Below, piece after piece: positions 24,235 through 35,320 of a stretch of 64,000 nucleotides of DNA; the first letter of the stretch is position 1; each line of letters opens with the position of its first letter. Location: assembly GCA_003116995.1 (NCBI GenBank), contig BDSL01000029.1, positions 744,001-808,000 of the forward strand, read 5' to 3'. The DNA comes from Yamagishiella unicocca. Its lineage: Eukaryota; Chlorophyta; Chlorophyceae; Chlamydomonadales; Volvocaceae. The notes beneath the pieces are model-generated. The model was not told the DNA's origin. It did not search any database and was given only the letters and a program-made list of their open reading frames with translations. The position numbers were made by a program, and so were the translations under genes.

Positions 24235-27200
24235 ATGGAAGCGAAGTCCGTTGACGCGGACTTTATTTTTCGCGTCTTCACGGCTTGTCCTCAGGACATA
24301 GCGACGATTATCATAGATCTTCGGCCACACAAAGAGTTTAAACATAACCACATTGCAGGCGCCTTTTGCGTTCGTCTGTCGAGCAATGGTCAAGTGCTTG
24401 CAGTACGTAATAGTTCCTACGAAAATGTTGTGATTTTGCTGAAATACAGTCATTCACCGTGGCGGCTCGATTGGGTATGTGAACCGTCTTTCGCAGGACT
24501 ACAGCGCGTCGTCATACAACATAAAATGGTCCCAAGACTGCTGGTGAGTGTTGCTTGCCTCGTACGGGAATCGTAGCCGTGGGTGTCGGGTACTTCCCCC
24601 GGGCGACTCCCCGAACGGTGCATCTGCGGTATCTCCCAAGTCTCGCCTGGTCGACCTGCCTTCAAGGCGGAGATCGATGGTTCTAGTGGTGCGATCTAAT
24701 ATGGCAAGAAAGGTATTGGGTTTGGTCACAGCCCTGAGGTTGGAGGTGCTGCCATGGCACTAAGGACCTCCTCCTCCTCCTCCCCCGAGTCACGCCATGG
24801 CCCCTAACGGCTTCTGTTGCGCCTGACTCCACCGGGTACACCCGATGGCCCTCTGGCCCCTTGCACCACCCTCTAGCTCACAAACCCACCTCTGCTCCAC
24901 AGCCCCCATCCAAGCATTACCGGTGGTTCCCATCATAGGGCCCGGAGCCTTTGCACAGCGCCGTACCGTGACGCACGGCGTCGTACCACAGCGTGGCGTG
25001 TTTTACGCGAGGCGCGGTCGCAGCCCCCCCATCAGCCAGCCCCTCCGTGTTGCTGTGCCGTACAGGTGGGGCCGCAACGTCCTCGTGTACGGCGACTCAG
25101 GGCTCAAGAAGGACAGCCCCGTTATCCGCTTCCTCTCCACTCAAGGGAAATGCCGGAGCCTCAGCTACTTCAAGGACGGGTGGGTGGCGAGAAAAACCCG
25201 TGTATGGGTAAAAGTCCGTTTGCGCCAACTGGGTGGGTGGCACAAGGGGGCCTGCTGCCAGCATCTCTGAAGTTATGCCAGCCGTCACCTGCGGCATTCA
25301 GCTCTCCTGTCTGACACTAGAATCTCCGCCGGCTCCGGAGCCATCTTCCAGCGGCAGCTTGCGACTGGCTGCCCATTCCCCCACTGCATCAGCCGACCAC
25401 TTTGCCCGCCATTGTTGGTACGGCACTGCGGCAACTGATCCCCAAACGGCCGCCCACCCGCTCCCGCTCCGCTTGGCCACCTGGTGCTGGTGGGCAGGTA
25501 CGGCGCGTTTGAAAAGAGGTACCCCTCTCTCTGTACGACCTCGATCAAGTCCGTGTGTATTAAGAAGTGAGTGGGGTGATGCGGGAAGGGGGGGGGACCG
25601 ACGAGAAACGTGTCAAGGGTTGGAACGGCAGTGATTTCAAGATCCCCGGTCGCTCCAGGGCAGTTCGCTAGGCCTACGGTGTGGGATCCAGAACTCATTG
25701 TGTGCGGGTGCCGTACTCCTTCTCTCGCTCTGCTAACCTTGATGCCCCGAAACCTACTTGCCCCCTCCCTTCCCCCCTCCCTCTCCCCCCATCCTCACCC
25801 GCAGGTACCCCTCCCAAATCGTCCCTGACTTCCTCTACTTGGGTGACTGGGACAATGCCGCTGATACGGAGCGGCTGGACGAGCTCAAAATACGACGGTA
25901 GGCATGTGCGGCGCGGCATTCCGTCACCGCGCGCATGACAGTGGCAGCCCAGTGACTCTCTACTTGTCCATGTCCGCCGCATAGTTCCCTCATCTAGGAT
26001 GCGGGAATCGCGTTTGTCCATCGGGCAATCCGGTCCTTCACCATGAAGACACTCTTGCAGCCGGATCCCCTGAACCCAACCCAAGTACCCAACCCCAAGT
26101 ACCCAACCCGCCCCCGCCCCCGCCCCGTCACCCCCCTCACGTTCGCAGCGTCCTGACCATTCACAACCACCCGGAGAACCTCCGCCCCCCGCCCCACATC
26201 CGCCACCTGCGCCAGCAGCTGCCTGATGTGGAGGACGCCAACATATCCGCGCTGTTTTCGGAGGCGTTTGAATTCATGGACGAGGCCCGCGAGCGGGGCC
26301 AGGGTGCGTTGCGGGCTGGGAGGGCAGAGGGGCTGGGGGGGCAGAGGGGAAGGGAGGGCAGAGGGGCTGGGGGGGCAGAGGGGCTGGGGGGGCTGGGAGG
26401 GCAGAGGGGAAGGGAGGGCAGAGGGGCTGGGGGGCCGGCTGAGGGATGCAAGATGGAGGGGTTGTGGGGGGTTGTGTAAGGGGTTGGGATGGATGCAGTA
26501 GGAGCATGGCTGCGGCCGCAGGTCCAGGGAGGTCCGATGAAAGCATTCGTCACTTTTTGCTGCGAGGCACCGGTAGGGGTTCAGGTACGAGAATGACGCA
26601 GGAAACCTTTTCACGCAGGGCCGGTCCTCCCCTCCCCCCTCCCGGCCTCTCCCTCCCTCCCGTCTCACCCTCCCTCCCGGCCTCTCCCTGCCTCCCGTCG
26701 CACCCTCCTGCCCGGCCTCTCCCTCCCTCCCGTCTCACCCTCCCTCCCGGCCTCTCCCTGCCTCCCGTCTCACCCTCCTGCCCGGCCTCTCCCTCCCTCC
26801 CGTCTCACCCTCCCTCCCGGCCTCTCCCTCCCTCCCGCTTCCCCCTCTTGCTCGCAGCCGTGCTGGTGCACTGCGGTGCGGGCGTGAGCCGCAGCGCCAC
26901 GCTGGTGATGATGTACCTGATGCGCCGCAACAGCTGGAGCGCGCAGCGGGCCCGGGACTACGTGGCGGAGAGGCGCAGCGTCGTGTCCATTAACGACGGC
27001 TTCTGGGTGACGCTGTGTGCGCTGGAGGGGTCGCTCGGCATCGCTGAGAGGTGGGTTACAGAGAACAGCCGGTAGCCGCGGAGAGGTGGGTCACAGAGAA
27101 CAGCCGGTAATCGCCAGAGGTGGGAGGGGGACGCGGGGCGGGGCGGGATGGTGGGTTGCAAGGAAAACCCGTGTAGGAAAGAGAAAACCGTTTAGGACAG

Positions 27201-29170
27201 CCGTTTGGGTAGGGTGGGGGGCGGGGTAGCGGGGAAACCCGCGGTTGAAACCCGGGTTACAAGAGGCGGGGGTGGCGGGATGGGTAGGAGGTGACGTGGC
27301 GCTGAGGGGGCGGGGTGGCTGGTGGGTATGTGCTTAAACCCGTGGATTGGCTGGAGGGGGAATGGCGGCGAGCTGTGCTTTGTGGAAGGGGCATTGCCCT
27401 CAAGGAAAGGCGGCCAGTGGCGGGTCAGCCAACAAGGATGCGCCCACAACGGCGCGCGCGGGGCATTGGTGGCGGGCTTCGGAGCGGCCTGCATCGCACC
27501 AGACCAAACATATCCCTTGGCTGGACCTCGCACCCCACCACTCCAGGAGCGACCCCAACGCGACCACCGGCTTCCGCGGCGACGACGCTCCGGAACCACA
27601 GCAGCTGCGGGTGCAGCTGAGCAAGGACGCGGCGGGGGCGCGGGTGGAGGTGCGCATGCTGGCGGCGGGGGCGGCGGAGGGCGGCAAGCGGCCTCGAGAC
27701 GGTGGCGACGTGGAGGCGGCTGACGCGCAACATGGGGGCAAGCGGAGCCGGACGCAGGGCGAAGGAGCGACCGGTGAGTTGTACGGCTTGGGGAACGTAC
27801 GACGCTACCAGGCAGCGGTTGGGGTTGCATGCCGAAAGCGGTCGGGGGGCGGGATGAGGCCACTGGGAAACTCGCGCCGGGCCGCTCTGTTTCACGACAC
27901 GGAGGGGCACGGAGGGTCACGGAGTGTTGTACGGAGTGTTGTACGGAGTGTCGTACTGCAGAGGCCAGCGTGCACGCCTCCAATCACCTGCCTCCCTCCA
28001 AGCCCGGAGCGGCGGAGGTACGCGTCTGCGGTGCGTAGGCACGCGAGCCGGCAGAGCCAACCGCGGCCGCCACGGCCCCCCTCCTGCTGCTTTGCTCTTC
28101 TCGTTGCAAGTGTCCCACCACCGCCGCCAGCGCCCTACCTGAGCCCATCATCTGCCGTACACATCTCTCCACACGCCCCCCGCCCTCTCACCTGCCGTAC
28201 ACATCATCTGCCGTACTCATCCCTCCACACGGCCCCCCCGCCCTCTCACGTCCACACGTGGGCGGTCCAGGGAGTGCCGGCGCCAGCTACACGCTGGTCC
28301 TGGAGGTGCGCAAGCCGGAGGGGCTGGTGGGGCGGCTGGAGGTGGGGCCCATGCGCTTCACGCAGCGAGTGGTGCTGGGCCGCTCGCCCGACTGCGACGT
28401 GGTTCTGGAGCACGCCTCCATCAGCCGCCAGCACGCGGCGCTCACGGTGGACCGCAGCGGAGCCGCGTTCGTCACGGACCTGCAGTCAGGTGGGTCGAAG
28501 GGAGGGATGGGTGGGTCGGAGGGCTGGCTGGGTGGGCCTGAGGGCTGGCTGGGTGGGTCGGAGGGCTGGCTGGGTGGGTCGGAGGGCTGGCTGGGTTGAT
28601 CGGAGGGTTGGCTGGGTGGGTCGGAGGGCTGGCTGGGTGGGTCGGAGGGCTGGCTGGGTGGGTCGGAGGGCTGGCTGGGTGGCCTGCTGTTGCTATGGGT
28701 TGAAGGTATGTTTGGCGCGCGGCTCTGGTGGGTCGGTGTACCGCGCTTTCACATGGAGGGCTCTTCCGGAGCCCTTGCCCGCGGCTTAGCGCAGTGCTGG
28801 CGCTGCGGCCAAGCACAACGGCATGCGCTGTCCGCTGGGAGTGGGGCTAGCCAGCAAGGAGGGTCGGTTGGGCTCGGTCGCGTCTCTCTCCAGCCCGTTG
28901 TTGGTTGCGGAGCAGTGTACCCCCAGCGCGTATCCCCCCTTGCGCCACCGTTCGGCGCCCTCGCCCCCTTGGCTTTCAATCCTCTTCTTTCACACGTCAA
29001 ACACGCAGTTGTTTCACGCTGCCCCCTCTCCTACCGCTGCAGGCCACGGCACCAAGGTGGGGGACACCTGGATCAAACCGAACGCCCCACGGCAGCTGCA
29101 GCCTGGGCAAAAGTTGAGTTTCGGAGCCAGCACTCGGTCGTACAAGGTGCTGACCATAACGAAAGACTGA
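24235..29170 (+). CDS. Rhodanese-like / dual-specificity phosphatase / FHA fusion protein
   Basis: Exons: 24235-24402, 24497-24543, 25066-25179, 25498-25566, 25805-25897, 26149-26303, 26858-27050, 27547-27773, 28271-28489, 29043-29170 (470 aa). Residues 1-133 form a rhodanese-like domain (IIIDLRPHKEFKHNHIAGA, then VLVYGDSG where an active rhodanese would have Cys). Residues about 133-282 are a dual-specificity phosphatase ending in the signature HCGAGVSRSA (Cys about 221, Arg about 227). A linker with basic clusters (GGKRPRD, GGKRSRT) may be a nuclear localisation signal. Residues about 356-470 are an FHA domain (VVLGRSPDCDVVL, SISRQHAAL, DLQSGHGTKVG), which binds phosphothreonine. Rhodanese plus DSP is the layout of MAP-kinase phosphatases; the C-terminal FHA is the unusual part. 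Inferred role: recruitment to a phosphoprotein and removal of neighbouring Tyr/Thr phosphates. The start is the first ATG of the frame; an upstream untranslated exon cannot be excluded. Confidence 0.88.
26310..26445. repeat. Purine-rich repeat in phosphatase intron 6
   Basis: Irregular repeats of GGGCAGAGGGGCTGGGG in intron 26304-26857. Confidence 0.85.
26630..26845. repeat. Pyrimidine minisatellite before the phosphatase signature exon
   Basis: Repeats built from CCTCCCGTCTCACCCTCC and CCCGGCCTCTCCCTCC end just before the acceptor at 26857. The array is probably also the polypyrimidine tract of this intron. Confidence 0.9.
28486..28682. repeat. 20-bp minisatellite in phosphatase intron 9
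   Basis: Around ten copies of GGTCGGAGGGCTGGCTGGGT directly after the donor, in the intron that splits the FHA domain. Confidence 0.95.
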
Positions 29171-29289
29171 CGACGAGCGCTCGGCGATCTGTTTCGCAAC
29201 TGCTCGGTGTCGCTGCACCTCGACGGCGCTACTGCAGTACCAACGGGTCACTGCAGCTGAGCATGTTTTTTGTGCGAACCGGATCAAAT

Positions 29290-29294
29290 TGTAA
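29290..29294 (+). terminator. TGTAA poly(A) signal of the phosphatase-FHA gene
   Basis: TGTAA lies 120 nt after the stop codon on the coding strand, at a normal distance for a volvocine 3' end. Confidence 0.6.
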
Positions 29295-30281
29295 CGCCGC
29301 GATTGTGACATACCACGTGGTACCCATACAACAGGCAGGAGGACGGCTCTGCCGGTTGCCTTGTGCAGCCGCCTCTCCTTAAACTGAAACGGTACAGTCG
29401 TACAGACGGTACGGCAGTCGCACTGCCAGCCTCAATCCGCACCCCGCAAGCTACTGATGGGATCGCCATGACGCGATGCAGCTAAACGCGTGCTGAACGA
29501 GTTGTAGCACCCACCATCGCCTAGCGCGCCAGCGCATCTTCATCACGTAATCAATCTGGCAGTGGCGTTTGGATACGACAGCACTGAGTCACCCGTCAAT
29601 GGGGGAATAAATGGACGGCCGGAGGGCCCTATTGGGATTGATACCGTACCCACATACCCAGACAAAAAACAACATACGATGTGCATCACACTATCAGTAC
29701 GTTTTTAAAACTACCGTACCGGTTCCATCATCGCGCCTATCTGGCATGGTAAGAGCCGCGAGCTGAGCTCCTGATTTGCGGCTCAGTTTCCGGAAATATG
29801 CCATTACCTATCGCCTAGGCTGCCGCCGTTAATACTTGGACGCATGCTATTGCTGCCCGGGAAGGCGCGGTCACTTCACCGCTCAGTTCCAGGGCAGGAG
29901 CGGCCGCTGTGCTGTCCCAGGCAATGGCCTGACGGTGCCCTTGTCCCATGGCCACAGACACGCAACCGCGCTCTCGCGGATCATTTGCCCTCAGGCCTCC
30001 GCTAAAACCCTAAATCCGCCGCCGTTCATCACATCGACTTAACAGGAGAGAAATCTACGTGCTGCCTTCGTACGCACACAGGTCACCACGCGAGCGCGAC
30101 GTTCTCATACATAGCCTTCTCCTCCTCTCCCCCCCTCCTTCCTGCTCTTCCTCGTCCTCCTCCACGCTACAGCCGCAGCTACAGCCGCAGCTACAGCCGC
30201 AGCTACAGCCGCAGCTACAGCCGCAGCTACAGCCGCAGCTACAGCCGCAGCTACAGCCGCAGCTACAGCCGCAGCTACAGC
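29295..30281. other. Convergent intergenic region
   Basis: This lies between the 3' ends of the phosphatase (+) and methyltransferase (-) genes. It is comparatively AT-rich. Apart from the 12-bp repeat at its right end I see no gene or RNA. Confidence 0.5.
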
Positions 30282-30283
30282 CT
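30168..30283. repeat. 12-bp minisatellite abutting the methyltransferase stop codon
   Basis: About nine copies of CAGCTACAGCCG. On the minus strand the array begins at the TAG stop of the methyltransferase gene and forms its 3' untranslated region. Confidence 0.95.
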
Positions 30284-33210
30284 ACAGCGGCTTGTACGCC
30301 ACCACCTGGATGCCCATGGTGCCGCCCCGCTCCGCGAACTGCAGCGCACGCTCCAGCCACTTGTCCGGCAGCGACCCATCGGGCTGCGGCGCCTCCACCC
30401 GCATGCGCGCCGCCATGCCGCCCATGTGGTGCGCCGCCAGCTGCGTGCAGTCGCACACGGAGGCGACCTGCAGACCGGAGGCCTGGTGGCAGTGGTGGTG
30501 GGAGTGGTGGGGGTCGCGGGGGTACAAAAAAGGGGTTAATGAAAAGGACCGTTTATTCGACATGGAAAGTGTAGAGGGCGCATAGTCTTCGGACACAAGT
30601 CTTCGGTTGGAGGCCGGGCGGGACGGGGATCTAGGGTGTTATCGAGGAAGCTAACAAACCGTGGAAACTCGTGGGAACGACACAGGAGAGGAGGCGCGGA
30701 CTGTTGCTGCCGAGCTTACTAGGGTGGCAGGGTGGCCCCGCGAGGCCAAGGTGGGCTCTAGAAGCCGTGCGGACGACTTGGGTGCTTGTCGGATGCGGGG
30801 CCGGGCCGTATGGGCCCCGGAACAAGGCCGGAGGGAGGGGGAGGGTGCGCGTAGGCATCGCCCCCGCGGCACCTTTCCCACGCCCGCCGGCGGCCACCCA
30901 CTGCCCCGTTATTAACCCAGGCCCAAGACCCATCACCCCCCAGTACCCCCACCATCACCACCACTCCGCCCCAAGCAACCCGGTCCCCATTAGCCACTAC
31001 CACTCCCTTCCTCGTAACCCGCCCCCACCTCGTTACCCCCCCTTCCCCTCATACCGTTACCCCCCCTTTGCTCTCATACCGTTACCCCCACCTGGAGGTC
31101 CTCCAGGTAGCACTCGTAGCTGAGGCGCGGCGACCCGGTCAGCGGGTCCGCCCAGTACTCGGCCAGCAGCTCCGCCGGCCAGCCCGGCCCCGGGATCCAA
31201 TGGTGCCAAAAGTAAAAGAGGCCTCCGGGTCGCAGCACCCGGAGCACCTCCCTGCAGCCAGCCAGAGGCGGCGCAGCGGCGCGAGTGCGAGTACGAGTGT
31301 GAGGACGAGGACGAGGACGAGGCGAGCGAGTGGGTGGGTGGTGTAAGTAGGGAGGCAAGTCGGCGAACCGACACCAGTGGGCGGTGGGTGGGTTGCAAGG
31401 AAAACCCGTGTACGAAGAAATAACCGTGTGGGACATACGTTTGGGTGGTGGGCGGATTGGGTGACAGCACTGCGCGCAACCCTGGTGAGGGCGAGACTGA
31501 GGGTGCGGGGGCCGGACGGCGGGTGCGTAAGGCCCAACTAGCTGTCGTACAAGTTTCCACAAAGCAGTGGGTTGAGCCCGGCGCGTCCGCACCTGAACAC
31601 GTTGATTCGGTGCTCGTTGGCCAGACCGTCAGCATCCTGGCCGTACACGACGTCGTACGAGTTGGAGGGCAACGGCATGTACTGAACCGAGGCGTGCGCG
31701 ATGCGGACGAGATCTCCAACCGTCTGGTACGATAAGCTGAGCCGTACAGGAGGCTCGGTCATCGCCACCTTCGCGCCCACCACCGTGTCGTACGACAGGC
31801 TGAAGCGGACAGGGGAGCCGTCCTTGACAGCGCCGTCAGTTTCAGTTGCCCCCAGCTTAACGCCTACGGCCGTGCCGTACGACAGACTGAAGCGGACGGG
31901 CGAGCCATCCTTCACAGCGCCGTCGGACTCGGCCGTCGCCAGCTTCACGCGTACGACCGTGCCGTACTGCTCGGCCAGCTCGCGTGCGACCTGGGAAGCG
32001 AGCGCATCATGACGCAGCTCAGTGGACAGCTCCAGGGGCTCGCAAAAGCGGAAAACAACACCAAGACTACGGTACTTCGGTGCGTCATCCCGTGTCAGGT
32101 GGTTTCGGAGTGTAGTACCATGATAGTGTGGAGATCGGCGGTAGTAAGCTGCCAGACAGCGGGGCACCACAGGTTGGGTTGGCAAGAGTATTAGGCTAAA
32201 GGATTGCCTCGCTAGCCCTGCAGTCGCCTCGGCCCCGGCACGCACCTTGACCGCCGACTCCACGATCTCCACCCCCGTCACCTCCCAGCCCTCCACGGCG
32301 GCAACGTGCACGGCAGTGGCGCCCTCGCCGCAGCACAGGTCCTGCGGGTGAATCATCACCGCGAGCGCAGAAACCGGCAGCAGCACGTCGGTCAAAGGCA
32401 CCGCAAAACTAGGCAGCAGGGGCGGTACTTGTTCCCAGGTGGGGATCCCGCGCGTGAGTCGGCTGACAGTCAGCTGCCATCCAGCGTAGGCTCGCAGCTT
32501 GTCGATAGATAAGCCAGCTTATCGGTACGCCTGATTATGAAACCTTGTGGTGTCACTTCACTGTAACCGTTACTACTACGGGCAACGCGCCGCGCACGCA
32601 ACCGTACCAACCGCACCGAGAACCGACAAACCATCGGCAAACTCGCTTTGGCGTTCTGAATTCCAGTGATACCGCATCTAAGGAGCCATCCCTTTGCCTG
32701 CGCCTCTTTCTCCCTATGTGCCCCCGCGTCTCCTGCTGGTTGAAGCCGCTCAGTCGGCGGCGACCCTCACCAGCACGCGCGAGATGCCTCCCGGCCCACC
32801 CGCCGCCAGACGCTTTATGTCCTCGACCATCTCATATGTCTTGCGCCAGCCACCAGCGTGGAGCTGCTCCCGCGGCTCGGGCCAGTAGCTGTGGGTGGGA
32901 GAGAGGGAGGAAGGAGGGGTAGGATTGGAGGGGCGCAGCGATTGTTAAGGTGCTCGAATCATTATTGAGTGTGTGCAAGTTGGAAGTTGATTTTGTATCA
33001 AAAGCCGCGGTCGTAAGCGTGGCTTGGGTGTGGGGGACCACCAGGGTTCATGGGTAGCAGATGCCACCGATGTACCGGTATATGTCAGCTTGGCCACGTC
33101 CTTATCGCGAGCGCGCACCGGGACAGAGTGTCATGGAAGCCCTCCTTATAGATGGTGTAGTCGCTAGAACCTGAACATACACAGGGTGGTGTCAGGGGCC
33201 AGGTCAGCAT
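30282..33210 (-). CDS. Class I SAM-dependent methyltransferase
   Basis: Exons on the minus strand: 33210-33119, 32888-32771, 32341-32246, 31990-31593, 31251-31092, 30467-30282 (349 aa). The N terminus contains SDYTIYKEGFHDTLSRYW. Motif I is VLDLCCGEGATAVHVA followed by VTGVE for the SAM ribose. Motif II is SNSYDVVYGQDADGL, and LRVLRPGGLFYFWHHW follows. The general layout recalls sarcosine/dimethylglycine or phosphobase N-methyltransferases, but I cannot name the substrate. Exon 4 contains three tandem copies of a 29- or 21-codon unit (RFSLSY, DGAVKDGSPV) between motifs I and II, a place where relatives have no such insert. Removing 31948-31724, a stop-free 225-nt segment with GT and AG ends, would join EQYGTVVR to TVGDLVRIAH and leave a normal-length protein of 274 aa. 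The start is the first in-frame ATG after an upstream stop. Confidence 0.82.
31724..31948 (-). repeat. In-frame 87-nt tandem repeats; possible retained intron
   Basis: On the minus strand this reads as about 2.7 copies of an 87-nt unit, the last shortened to 63 nt, open throughout. It starts GTGAAG and ends CAG, and its length is a multiple of three. It may be coding, an intron, or both in different transcripts. Confidence 0.6.
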
Positions 33211-34997
33211 GTCGGCATGGAGGATGCGCCGGAACCGGGGCGATAGGCATATCTGTTTGCAGCTGCTTCCTCAGGTCTGACCCCTTGAACTTGCCTGGCC
33301 CTGTAGAAACCATTTGTGCTGACGGTATCGCGATGTACAAATTCCGTCCGCACAAAGCGCGCAGTTGATGGCAGCGGGTTCAGCTCGCTGTCCCCACCGC
33401 GGTCCTTGCTTGCTCTTTAGGCGAAAAAAAACTCTAAAATGCAAAAGCTTTCACGGAAATGATAACGTAATAGGTCAGCCTCCGTTTTTAGTCTTACACG
33501 GCAAACATACCACCCGCGTCACAAGCCGGAATCTGTTAGGCACCAATTCTTCATGGTCAGCGTATCAAATGCCACACGGCTGGCCTTCGCCAGCCTCACA
33601 CGTGACTTAAGCCGTACGAAACGACTGCATGCCTAACCGTGCGCGGATCCAGTTTCAAGCCCCACACCAGCGGGTACTTGGGTGTCCTAGTCGTCCATAG
33701 CTTCGCCCTTACCTACCGCCACTTGCTCTCCATAACCCGGCCTAGCTATTAATGTTCCGCGCCCTTACCAACCCTTGCCATAAGACCTAACAGCCAGTAG
33801 CAGCTGTACATGACCTTCGTCCAGCTCAATCCTGTCGGGCCTCAACAAACCGTCCGTGCGGTACTGCACATCGCTCCACAACGACCCTCCCGCGACAACG
33901 ACCGCCCATCCGCCTGGCGAGTGTCTGCCAACCGCCGCCCCTCCCATCACTATCACAGCGACAGCGTACCACATCAACCCCCGCATGCATGCGAATATTT
34001 CCTGCGAGATGCCCACGTCACTTCTGGCCGCCCAACCGGCCGCCTCAGTGTCCGACGCTCCAACAGGCGAAGTCGACGCCCCCACCTTCCCCACCCACGG
34101 CTTTCCTCTCACCTCCCCCTTGTCCTCCATCCTGTCCTTTTCGCATCAACGGTTTTTATGCCACCCCTCCAAGGCCGTCGTCCTCCTAGTCCGTGATCGG
34201 ATACGACACAGGGCCCCCTCGCTCCACACCGCCGTGTGTCACCACACCACGCAACCCCACGACCACGCACCCATCCCTGTCGATTGCCAGTTAGCAATGC
34301 TTCCCGCCAAACGCAGCCGCACACTCAGTCACGCAAGTACGGCGCCGTATGCCCACCTGGACGCTCATAACTCTATGGTTACTATCGCGCCGGCGCCGCT
34401 CCGGGGGCCCCGTCTCACCCTCACCACCACCCCCTCAACGGTTTTCACGCCACCCCCTCACCCAGCTGCCTGCGCCCGCCTGCATTGCTGCGCCACCTCC
34501 GCCCTCCTGCGGTGTCGCCACCTTGTAGAGGGAGGGGGAGGGCTCCAGGCTGGGCGCCGCACCTCCAACGCGGTCCCTGCCGGGCACCAACCCCTCATTG
34601 CCGCCCGGTAGCGGAGTACCGCGCCAGGAGGCCCCCTCATCGCAGGCCCACCCGCCAACCACCGACCAACAGACGTCAGTCGTACCGTACGGCAATCACA
34701 ACCGTCGGAAAAAGCACCTCGCGCGCACAAAATGACCTCACGTGCACGCGGCTAACAAGGGCGCTCGCGCAGCATCTCCTGCTCAGCGCCCGGCCGGCCC
34801 CGGCTGTTGAGCTGGGGGTTTCGACCGGGCGCATCATACGATGGCGCTCGCATTTAGACCCTTGGCCCCCCCCCACGCGCCCCCCTTGCACACGGTCTGC
34901 CCCGAAAGGAGGGAATGGTGCCGCGCAACTCGCGCCACCGTTTCCCGATCCGTGAGTCCTCCGCAGTCCAAAAATGCAAGGACTAACAAGCAGCAGC
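33211..34997. other. Region between SELO and the methyltransferase gene
   Basis: Both flanking genes are on the minus strand. The region should hold the rest of the SELO 3' untranslated region and the methyltransferase promoter. A minus-strand frame at 33765-34130 has one hydrophobic segment (MWYAVAVIVMGGAAVG), and a Pro-rich frame lies on the plus strand at 33856-34611. Neither shows a domain, a supported start or splice partners. Confidence 0.45.
33494..33498 (-). terminator. Candidate minus-strand poly(A) signal
   Basis: TGTAA on the minus strand. It could end the SELO transcript, implying a 3' untranslated region of about 1.8 kb, or the transcript of an unrecognised gene in between. Confidence 0.3.
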
Positions 34998-35085
34998 GCC
35001 ACCATGCAAGCCAGCATGATCCCCATGTCCGCTGGACCTGTCGTACTGATCCGTCGGACAGGGGTCATGCGCTTGCATGGCGGCA
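34997..35085 (-). promoter_or_regulatory. SECIS-like hairpin in the SELO 3' untranslated region
   Basis: On the minus strand, 35080-35071 pairs perfectly with 35011-35002 (10 bp). Inside, ATGA (35068-35065) faces GGAT (35022-35019), giving the U.U, G.A, A.G, C-G quartet of SECIS cores. Above it CCCC/GGGG and TGTCCG/CGGACA form an upper helix of about 13 bp including the quartet, with one bulged base (35025). The 23-nt apical loop is 35054-35032. The loop starts with AC where most SECIS have AA; as I recall, mammalian SelM and SelO use CC. It lies about 250 nt after the SELO stop, a suitable place for recruiting the Sec insertion machinery. Confidence 0.72.
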
Positions 35086-35320
35086 CCTGCTGCTAGCTAA
35101 GGGCTGGGTGGGCTGCATGCTGTACACAAAACCCCACATCTACCCACAACCTTCCGCCGCCCCCACCTCTGCAGTACGCGGCTCCGCCCTCCCCGACCCG
35201 GCTCACGCCGCCAACCCCAACCACATCATGTCGCGCATCGCGGCGCCACGTGATGCAGCTAGACACGGCGGCGCTAGCCTAAACAGGCAAGGAAAACGGA
35301 GCCAGCTCCAGGGTGGGGGT

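Noticed and set aside
24229..24237. Phosphatase start at TTG 24229
   Set aside because: A non-ATG start is not needed; ATG at 24235 in the same frame begins the rhodanese-like domain.
33164..33355. Upstream exon of the methyltransferase starting MVSTGPGK
   Set aside because: No donor in that frame matches the phase of the next exon, whereas ATG 33210 continues directly into the conserved SDYTIYKEGF without an intron.
34676..35067. Minus frame starting MTPVRR with a signal-like stretch MGIMLACMVALLLVS
   Set aside because: It starts inside the SECIS-like hairpin, has no domain and low-complexity continuation, and the hydrophobic run comes from the paired arms. The hairpin explains the sequence better, but an overlapping small gene is not fully excluded.
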